Positions 38,761 to 48,300 of a stretch of 64,000 nt of DNA are shown here, piece by piece. This DNA is from Sipunculus nudus (lineage: Eukaryota; Annelida; Sipuncula; Golfingiida; Sipunculidae): contig CM049306.1 in NCBI GenBank assembly GCA_026874595.1, positions 59,962,019-60,026,018 on the forward strand, written 5' to 3'. The notes beneath the pieces are model-generated. The model was not told the DNA's origin and ran no database searches. It worked only from the letters and a program-made list of their open reading frames with translations. A program made the position numbers and the translations under genes. The first letter of the stretch is position 1. The number at the start of each line of letters is the position of its first letter.

Positions 38761-39489
38761 TTGTTTTTATCATTATTTTTTAAAAATATATTAATACCGA
38801 TAAATTCTTTATGTAATTGAATAACCAGATTTTTCAGCGTAATTTAGTTACTATTCTGTTAAGCCCATCATCCTCATAATCTGTGGATCAGCTTTATCAC
38901 ATCAGTTTCGGTGAAATCTTTCTTAAGCAACTGGTCCTCATATTTATCAAACCAGGCCAGATTCTATTTTAACGTATCATGTGACATGGGTCGCAGCCTA
39001 AAATTTAATACATGCAGCGCTACATATAGCATAAATGAGAACATATGATAGTGCACGAGAATATAAAATTTCACCGCTACTCTGTTAGAGGCACCTTTCA
39101 TGAATTCAGATTTTAAAAAAGTCCTAAGTCATCCAATGAACTTTCTGCATTTGCTTGGCTGCATATTGTGTCTTCTATTTTGGCTGGAACAAATATATTG
39201 CTCCCTGAGTAACAAGACCCACCGATCGCAGTTGTTTTCAATGTCAAATTTGGGGGAGGCCATTGCGGAATGATATGACACATGCATTTGATGACGGTCG
39301 AGATGCAAAACCCTTGCCAATGACTATAGAAATGAAACCGATCGAAATGACGGAATGCCGCAAAAACTGATAGCGGAGTGACCCCTTGTGGAAACCGCAT
39401 ATATCTGATCTTTCACGTTTGATTAGTGACTTTAGTGTAGTTATAAAAAGATTCTGCAGTTTTAAAACATAAGAATGAAATGAATTTAT
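38761..39489. other. Non-coding DNA
   Basis: No repeat or exon is supported. Overlapping reverse-strand frames at 39113-39400 have no domain content. Confidence 0.5.
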
Positions 39490-41110
39490 GAATCTTTAGT
39501 AAATATTTAGTCGTCTTACCACATAACTCTAAAACCCTTGCTGCCCTCTTGAACAGATTTTACAGACTTACTCAGCACATGACTGACATATGATTATAAC
39601 CTGCAGGTGGCGCCACCTCTGCTTAACGATTTTCTGGGATCCAAAATGGTAAATAAGAACTCTTTAGCATTCAAATCATATGCAAGGATTTATTGGAGCT
39701 AGTGGAATACAATGAATATTAAATTGAACAGAATTTTTCTCAGATTGATGTTTTCACCGTTGTTCAGATTTTGCTGATTGCGAAATTTTATGATTTTCAT
39801 TTCATCCACCCTTCCCGCCACATTCTTTTACCACATACCCTTGTTGATTTCTTCACCAAATTTCAAAGATTTACTCAGCACATGATTGACATGTTATTTT
39901 AACCTGCAGGTGGTGCCACTTCTGTTTAACGACTTTCTGTGCTCCAAAATGGTCATTTTCACTTCCCTTCAGATAAGTAAGTAAACATTGTTACAGGTGC
40001 TCTTTTTATTGTGTGACACGGGCGTAACTCGTGTTGTAGCGCCCGTGTCTGGCCTCGTATTACATTCTCTTTTTAATCCGTACTGGTTGAACTCTCGTTG
40101 TCATGTTAGCTTGGGGGTTTCTCGCCTGGCCGAGCTCACATGTGAACCCTAATATATAAGAGACACAGCGATGTTTTTCTAGATGATTCCTGTAACACGT
40201 GTTTACGGTGTGTTAAGTTGGATTTTTTAGACTGTTCGAGAAGTGGAAAATTTTCGGCTTGGGGTGAGAATTAGTATATGGGGGACTGTGTTTTAAATCG
40301 GGAGAGAGGTGAGAGGATTCCAGCGGACACAGACGTGTGTATGTCAGTTTGTGGGACCTGTCCGATTATCCAGTAATTTCAGGGATTCTACTATTACTAA
40401 CTCTATACAATTTAATGCTGCCTGCCTCAAGTTTACTTTCTGGATTGTTACAAGAGCTTTACATTGGACTGTTCTTCTCCGAGAGTACACATTTAAAGAA
40501 CTTGTCGCTGTGGCGGTGATAGTATCCAGGTACTGTGCACTTTGTTTATTAGGCTGTGTGATTATATTAATTTGATGTTATTCTGTTATTGTACTGTGTA
40601 ACTGTATTGATTTAGTGTACTGTAATGTTAGGGTTGTTTTAAGAATAAATTATTGTTATTTGTTAACAAAAAACCACTGACTTCTTTATTCATTCTCCAA
40701 GGCATTTCACGCTGCCTAGTGTTACAGAATCTGATCTTTTTAATCTCCATTACAAAATTGATGTTCGTCACGCATACGAGATCTGTTTATATTATAGGTT
40801 CCGTAACAACATCTAGTACTTTAGCCTTCAAATCATAAGCCAGTACACTTTGGAGCTGGTTGAATTCAATGATTATTATATTGAATGATGTGTATACTGA
40901 TGTTTCCGCCGGAATAAAAATTTTGCTGATAGCGAAATTTTCTGATTTCACATGATTTCTTATATGGTGCAAAACTTTAACCCTTTATCTCATGAACCAC
41001 TTCATCAATCATTACCATTTTTTTTAGGCCATACTAACCACATGATTTGCATGTCTTTAAACCTGCAGGTGGTGCCACCTCTGTTTAACGGTTTACCATG
41101 ACAGGTATCT
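39490..41110. repeat. Tandem modules with AACCTGCAGGTGGCGCCACC
   Basis: Three modules share the order: CTTTATC/CCCTTG.., TTACTCAGCACATGA.TGACATG, AACCTGCAGGTGGYGCCACYTCTG, TTTAACG and CCAAAATGGT, followed by GCATTCAAATCAT..GAGCT. The palindrome lies at about 39606, 39908 and 41067. The second and third modules are pushed apart by a candidate LTR insertion at 40012-40726. Confidence 0.65.
40012..40726 (+). mobile_element. Candidate solo LTR
   Basis: A 715-bp segment begins TGTGACACGGGCG and ends GTGTTACA, so the termini are the inverted TGTGACAC/GTGTTACA pair. It contains a TATA-like AATATATAAGAGAC near 40150 and AATAAA near 40644, followed by a GTTATTTGTTAAC stretch, the order expected of U3-R-U5. 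It interrupts the tandem modules at 39490-41110. No internal retrotransposon genes are present, and I see no matching target duplication, so the call is tentative. Confidence 0.5.
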
Positions 41111-41970
41111 ATGACAGGGTCATCTAGATAACTGAAAAGGTAATCATGCGTTTTCTTTTTTTCTTACCCAGTTTGCATTTTGGAGATTTTTTTAAATAAT
41201 TTAAAAAAAGGTTCTCGTCAAGTTTTCCGGAAATGTGGGTATTACTGATGCAACACTTTCCTTGGTAAACATAAGGTGGGAGACTATTTTGTGCCTCTGG
41301 GCCCTTGTTATATTAGTATTTTTATTCTAATTGCTATTTAATTTAAGAAAATATAATTAAATCTTGATAATTAAATCATGATCATATATCAGGTATAACA
41401 TACATATATAAGGGGCATCGTGTATTCATAATTTAAATGATTTGGGTCTGGAGTGGGCTTTTGTCCTTACTTATATACGTACTTACAGTGGTGGGCTTTT
41501 GTCCTGTCCGGGCAGGCAGACATTGACCGGATTGGGTTTTTTCTCGGTGGGCTTTTGTCCTAGATTCCTGGTGTGTGATTCGTGTGGAAACAAAGTGTGT
41601 TTTTTTTGTTCGCCAAGGTTAAAATTCGCGATTTACTGGAGGCAAATTATATATAGCGACCATAGGCCTTCGTTAATAAGAAGAAGGACTCATATGGACT
41701 CATATTGACAGTCATTTATAATACAGTATATTATACAAATTGTTTCGAAAGTCAAAATCAAAAGAATAGATACTATAAATAATAACACGTTTTAAGTTGC
41801 TGCGATTCAAATATAATGATTTTATAAATGAAATAAGATGTAAAAAAATATGATAAAGTTCATACTTTAATATAACCTTAGTAGGAATTAAGCTATAGAA
41901 CCTTCGCGAACACTGAAAAGGGGAAAAGGTAAAACTTTATCCATGCGAATATGGGGTCAACCACAGTTAT
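41111..41970. other. Non-coding DNA
   Basis: AT-rich. The phrase GGTGGGCTTTTGTCCT occurs in near-repeat form three times at about 41452-41562, a small local repeat. No gene is supported. Confidence 0.5.
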
Positions 41971-42170
41971 TGCGTTCTGCTTGGAGAATGATTTTGCCTG
42001 GACTCCGTCGTAACATATCGCGTGATGTATGGGACTCCTACGTTCTGCTTGAAGACCGAGTTTGCCCGGACCCCGCCGAAACATAACGCGTGATGTAAGG
42101 GAATCCTGCGTTCTGCTTGAAGACTGAGTTTGCTTGGACTCCGCCGAAACATAACGCATGATTCGCCTTT
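41971..42170. repeat. Three tandem 68-bp units
   Basis: GCGTTCTGCTTG..GAG, TTTGCC/TTGGACTCCG and AACATAACGCGTGATG recur at 41973, 42041 and 42109, an exact 68-bp period. The units are richer in CpG than their surroundings. All three reverse-strand open frames here simply read through the repeat (68 is not a multiple of three, so each frame reads it differently). Confidence 0.85.
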
Positions 42171-43590
42171 TCATATTCTTTGTTGGCTGAGATGATTAAA
42201 CACACATGTGAAATTAATGGGTAATATATAAGACATTGCACATTATCACATTAAATTTTCCTAAGGTTTCTGAACTTGACCTATAATAAAACAATTGACT
42301 ACGTGTGTCCGCCGAACGTCTCGTCACGTGAGAACCCTCCAACGTTTTGGCTTGAGCGTCATCAAAGACCCACGGCCGGACACAACAAAAAACATGTAGA
42401 TGACAGCGCCAATTTTATGTTAAAGTTACAGCTACCCAAGATGTATACGTCAACCCACTCCTGAGATATTTGCATAGATGTATTATGCGAAAACGCGATT
42501 GTAGGTTAATTACACCTCTAGTGTTTTGCTCGATTTTCACCTTAAATAGCGCGCAAATGGACGCAACGCTAGAACGATTGTAGGTGGCGCCATCAGTCTT
42601 TCCTAGGCACTCGAACGTGCGCGTGTGAAAACTAAATGCCACTCCTTTGAAAAATTCTGTCCAGCGGTCTAAGAGGAGGAACCCTGTTGAGAACATGTAC
42701 TAGAAACACAGTGTTGACCTATGAAAACGTTACACCTCTTCTAACATTGTGGCAAGTTATTATTATTGCGCAATCCATTCCGTATTGTAAAAGACGCAAT
42801 CCATTAGAATTTTCTTTAGCTACTCAATGTTACGATAGAGATCTTCACAATACGATTTTGGAGCACTGAGCTGAGTACACATGAGCACGACCCTGAACAT
42901 ACGTAAAAGTACCGAAGAGCGTATCTGAATGGCCAGTGACTGTGACGCTGAGCGGGCGGTTGCTAGGAATACCTAGTTGATCATGATCTCACTCCGGCGA
43001 CTAAACAACACCAGGTTAAGCTCATTAGCAGAAACTTAATCTGTCCTATTAAGGGACCCGGGTGCAATCATTGCACCAAACATTATAACACACCTAGGCC
43101 CCGTTGATCTCACACGAGTATAATATAAGCGGACCACACGGAAAGGTGAACTACTGTGTTTTTATGTGTAGAACAGAACAGGAACTCCACTGTGCAACGA
43201 AATCACTTCAAAAAAGGTTGGTAAGACGTTTGTTATATTTATATAAAATATCGGGTTTCATCGCTGATTAGTTATTCATGGGGGTGATTTGTATACAGTG
43301 TTAATTATATTTTTTCTTTGTAAATATTATGTGTATACATCTATCCAACACCGTTAGGTCATTGGCAATGTTCCTGCACCATAACTTGAGCCTGGTATAA
43401 GTTTAAAATATAGATAGGCAAATCTGTTTGACAAATACTTCAGTTTTTTTCATAAAGCGACTCGTACCAATCAGGAATAACACCTTGGACGAACTGCGCT
43501 ATCCTTATGCTATCCTTACCTACTTTCTACAGGGTGTGACAGAGGCATAACCGACACAGTTAAATTCTTGCTGTTTCAGCACAAATAGTA
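42171..43590. promoter_or_regulatory. CpG-richer region; possible promoter of the SPMIP2-like gene
   Basis: The stretch 42300-43220 has more CpG and GC than its neighbours. A TATA-like TATAATATAAGC near 43121 lies about 30 bases before a segment ending at a plausible splice donor TTG|GTAAGA near 43221. This could be a first non-coding exon of the gene whose coding exon lies at 45106-45334. It is inference only; an LTR fragment or chance would look similar. Confidence 0.25.
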
Positions 43591-43603
43591 TATATATAAT
43601 ATA

Positions 43604-43636
<33 letters not shown>

Positions 43637-43637
43637 C
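43591..43637. repeat. TA microsatellite
   Basis: An interrupted TATATAATATAATATAATAT run followed by pure TA repeats. Confidence 0.85.
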
Positions 43638-44035
43638 CTCAGGCGACACTACACAGCGACGGCTTCAGAACGCACAATAAAGGTTTACAGCCATAGATTC
43701 ATTATTTAAGCACCACTCACTATTTGGAAAGGAAAGTACCACACGTGACCTCATAATTATCGAATTTCGACCACTACAGTCCTGTCCGTGGACTAAGGCA
43801 CATACCTTTGAGACCTGTCGACTGTATTGTCAGTGGTCAACATTAAACAACAACAACAAAGCAGCAAAGGGTGGTCCGTTCACTGCCATTCAAAATACTG
43901 GTTATTCAACCTGTATGAATGTTAGCTTGATATTGCAACATTCAGTTCTGCCAAGAACCTCCTCTTAAACACCGAGGGAAACTTGCGTTCACAACAGATC
44001 AAGCAGCCTTATATTCCTGGTTCCACACCAAGGTT

Positions 44036-44916
44036 AAGGCGCTGTCACACTCTAGCGTATAGAGCCACGTATGAGGAACGTATCGAATATTTCGAAAAAT
44101 TGTTTATACGCACAACTTTTCAGCGTATGAGGTCGATGTTCTGTTAATGACCGTTAGAGTTACGCGAGCCTAGCGTTCCGTCAGCGTATGAGTAACGTAC
44201 GCATAGCGTATGTTAGCGTATTTGAGCGTATGTGATGTGATGTGTATTTGAGTTGGACGTATACCGACGTATGAGAAACGTATGCGGAACGTCACCCTAA
44301 CATATGAGGAGCGTACACAGCAGGGGGTTATAAAAGGTGGCAGCGCGCGAATTTGGTGATGCTGCAGCACAGCACCCTCCATCTTTGAATTGCTGGTACA
44401 AACTGATACAGATTTGGAAATGTGAGACTTTATATACCCCCCATACGCTGGAAATACGCATGTAATTCGCATGGGATAAGTTGGCTGTACGCTCAGAACA
44501 CGTTAGGCATAAGTTGAGTACGTTAGACTGTCGTTAAAACTACCATCATAACGTTAGCCATTCGTTAGACACACGTCAGACACACGTTCAATATACGCTC
44601 TCTAACGCTAGGTTTCCTGACCCACTCAGTTTCAACATATGAGAAGCGTACTCGACGTATGAGTAACGTACCTTTAGCGTACCTCTAGCGTGTTAAGCGT
44701 ATGAGGAACGTACGAGGAGCGTAAAATTAATACGTCGGCATACGCTGAAATTTTTTGTGCATGTTCAAAAAATATTTTGGCCGTCAGCGTACACCGACGT
44801 ACCCCGGCGTACTAGATACGTATTCCAGCGTACCCCTAGCGTGTTCCAGCGTATGCCCAAAAAGTCCATACGTTCCTCATACGCTGGCTCTATACGCTAG
44901 AGTGTGACAGCACCTT
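44036..44916. mobile_element. 881-bp inverted-repeat element made of CGTATG-like words
   Basis: The left end AAGGCGCTGTCACACTCTAG with CGTATAGAGCCA is matched in reverse complement by the right end TGGCTCTATACG..CTAGAGTGTGACAGCACCTT, with TIRs of about 32 bases and one mismatch. Both ends continue into AACGTAT/ATACGTT-type words. The interior consists largely of 10-12 base words such as GCGTATGAGTAACGTA, AGCGTATGTT and GTACGAGGAGCGTA on both strands, so the whole can fold back on itself. There is no coding capacity and no certain target duplication. Confidence 0.75.
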
Positions 44917-45105
44917 GACAAGAGTAGTACTACAATTAACCAAGGCATAAAATAGATAGATCAGATATGCAGGCGATTCTTAACAATAATTTACATTATG
45001 CGTTTGTTTGAAACCTTACCTCTCTTTAAACTATGATTTTATTATATATTTTGGATGTGCATCATCTTGTGGAACAGACGCCAGGTCCTGACAAACTATC
45101 GTATC
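44917..45105. other. Non-coding DNA before the SPMIP2-like coding exon
   Basis: A short spacer. A possible splice acceptor, TTGTGGAACAG, ends at about 45075. The open frame extends back to an ATG at 45055, so the true start is undecided between 45055 and 45106. Confidence 0.4.
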
Positions 45106-45334
45106 ATGAATGCAGTTGCTTTCTGTTCACCCATGGGTATTCCAGCACTGAAATCTGACCAGAAAGAGGCTACGCTGAGCAGACGACACAGTGAGCAGAC
45201 GACAGACGCAATGTCCCGCCCCACCACAACTTCGTCATCAGGCAGTCACAGTCGCGCCCACTTTTCAGCGCACACGAATGCTTCCGAATATTCCCGGGCC
45301 GATCCCCTCTCCAGAGCAGTCCTAATGTTTACAG
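45106..45334 (+). CDS. SPMIP2: SPMIP2-like exon 1
   Basis: It encodes a polar, Ser/Thr-rich segment and then DPLSRAVLMFT, with one base of the next glycine. The donor is GTGTGT at 45335. The GC content stands out from the flanks. The hydrophobic run seen if the frame is read past the donor is intron sequence, not a membrane segment. The start is uncertain; further upstream coding is possible. Confidence 0.55.
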
Positions 45335-48300
45335 GTGTGTTGGTTTCCTACATTATATTTCATTATCTTGATTAATTTTCTAATATTGTTATCTGTCATT
45401 TCTGTCTCGGTCTATTCCTTATGGCACACCACAATTAAATTGTCACACTATTCCATATTTAATTTTGATGTGAAAATTGTCACACTATTCCATATTTAAT
45501 TTTGATGTGGAAAAAAAAACTAAAATTCCACGCACACAAGACAATTATAGAATACGTTTGTGCGTATAGGCCTACAATATTCATACACTGAAACTGGCTC
45601 CTGCGTTATTTTAAACTTCGCGCCTAATTTTGCAGCAGTTGTCTCATTGAAGACAATCACAAAAGCTGGTTTTATTTTTTCCACCTTCCCTGCTTCGTCT
45701 GCGTTCTTACAACAACCATAAACTGTCGCCAAAGGCAAAAAGTGTTAAACCGTGACAACACAGGACCAGAAACTATAACCATGTACGTCTTTCGTTCATT
45801 CACAACACACCGTGACAGTCAGACGGATAATAAATGATCATTAGAAACATTGCTAAACGTCATGGAATCTACAGTCATAGCCCATAAGGATGAAATCCTC
45901 AATTGCTTTTTTAGCCCTCAGCCCTTAGGCTGATGGGCTATTGTCGTCACCCAAGCTGTCCGTCCGTCCGTCCGTCCGTCCGGCGTCCGTTAACTTTTAC
46001 CTTGTGAGCGGGATATCTTGAAAAGGATTCACCGTCAGAATTTTATTTCCTCGGTAAAGATGTATATCGACAAAATCTCGGTCAAGTTCGAAGATGGGTG
46101 ACCTTGACCTATTTTTCTACATTTTAGAGCTGATTAGAGAAAAACACTTAGAGGCTTATTACTCAGGAACCATTTGATGGATTTTCACAAAACTTACTAT
46201 GATTATTGGGACTGATAATCTGTACCTGCTACACAAGTTTGGTGGCGCCACCTACAATTTCTGATTTTTAATGAATTTTTATCGGATTTTTCAACTTTGG
46301 GCTTGTGAGCGGGATATCTCTAAAAGGATTCACCGTAGGAATTTTATTTTTTCGGTGAAGATGTATATTGACAAAATCTTGGTCAAGTTCGAAAATGGGT
46401 GACCTTGACCTATTTTTCTACGTTTTAGAGCTGATTATAGAAAAAAACATTTAGAAGCTTATTTCTCAGGAACCATTTGGTGGATTTTCACAATACTTAC
46501 TATGATCATAGGGACTGATGGTCTGTAACTGCTGCACAAGTTTGGGGGCGCCACCTGCAATTTCTGATTTTTAATGAATTTTTCTTGGATTTTTCAGTTT
46601 TGGCCTTGTGAGCAGGATATCTCTAAAAGGATTCACAATAGGAATTTTATTTCTTTGGTGAAGATGCATATCAACAAAATCTAAGTCAATTTCGAAGATG
46701 GGTGACCTTGACCTGCTTTTCAAGGTCACAGAGCTTATAATAGAATAAAACTTAGAAGCTTATTTTCAGGAAGCATTTAATGGATTGTTATGAGTCATGG
46801 TACATACCTCTCCATTTTAAATTTATAACTGAGACATGTACAGATATACATCCATGTGAGAACAGATATTTAGTACTTGTCACTGTTACCACCTCTAAAA
46901 ACTGTTCTTTTGGCCGAGGGCTTTTGTCAGCTTCTGCTGATATTCTAGTTTAGTGATTGGCGCAATGAAGAGTCCATAGATTGCACCTGCAGTTAACTGT
47001 GATTATAACACTCCATCCACAACTGTGAGATTTATCATAGACCCATTGATTAATATTCAGTACATCTATGTGTATTGTATATTTGATCACTGGAAAACAT
47101 TACTGTTCTGTTCTCAGCCCTATTTTGCACCAAGGAAGTGAAAATATGAACATAATAGTACACAGGCCTAAAGCATTATACAGGACTGCCGCCAAATGCA
47201 AAATGTCTACTGGGGCTGTTAATGCTTCAATTCTCTCTAGAAAAATAAAACAGTTGTTGATGTTACAGGTGCGTCATGCTTTCCAGAATGGTTATTTTTT
47301 ACTACAGGCCTTTCGACATACAACATTATGTGAACATTAGTATCATAATGTTAAAACCATAGAAAATATTATTGTTTAATTTCCTTTCTAAGAGTAACAT
47401 ATCGTATCGTGCTATAACCCAGTTAGCCCTTTGGTGGGCCAGCAACGCAACAGAAACCAGAAAACTGTTGCATTGCCGTCGGCGGCTACTAGTAATGGAT
47501 ATATTATCAAGTTGGATGTTGTTGAAAAACAAGGGACCCATGGGTCACGGCGCTCAGCTGTTATATATGATAAAAATATGATTTGGGAAAGAAGCACATG
47601 CTTGTTTTGTGTGGTAATAAATATAAGCTTTATTATGAGTAGTTGGTGTTTAGCTAATGTATGATTTTGATAGTATCTTTGGAGACCGGGAAGAGGTTTG
47701 ATTTCATTTATTTTATTATCAAATGGAGTGCTATTGTCACACAGATTTTGACTTGGCCATATAACTTATAAGCAGCACATATTATAAAAGAGTTTATCTA
47801 TTTATTAAAATTTAATAACAAATATTGTGCAAATATATAATTTTTATTAAAAAAAATAATAAGAAAATCATGATTTTTTAAAATAAAATATTACTGAAAT
47901 GATTATTGAAATAATATTATAGTATATATATTCATGAATGCATTCATGAGTACATTTTGAAAGTATCTGCACTGGTATTCAAATACTTTCATTTTTACCT
48001 GAATTCCCATTCTTATGCAATTAAGTTTTTTAATGCAGTACATATTCATATTCGTATTCAAATACATTTGCAAAGCATTCACACCATGAATAGTATTTAT
48101 TCAGGTTTAGCCAAACAAAGATGTTGAGAATCCAGAATATACAAAATTCACAAATTTAAATAATGATCATCAGTGCCTGGTTTTATGGCTTTTACTTATA
48201 TTAAAAAAAATAAATGTAATATATTCACTTTGGACTACTTTCACATCAATCTACACATTAGACACAGTAGGAATCTAGATTAATATTATCAACTGCATCT

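Noticed and set aside
41893-42241. Three overlapping minus-strand frames as a repeat protein
   Set aside because: They read the 68-bp tandem units in three different frames. The unit length is not a multiple of three, so no single repeat protein is encoded.
45335-45375. Hydrophobic C-terminus (GVLVSYIIFHYL) of the 45055-45375 frame as a membrane anchor
   Set aside because: The frame reads past a splice donor at 45335. The in-phase join to 50478 restores a family signature, so the hydrophobic run is intronic.
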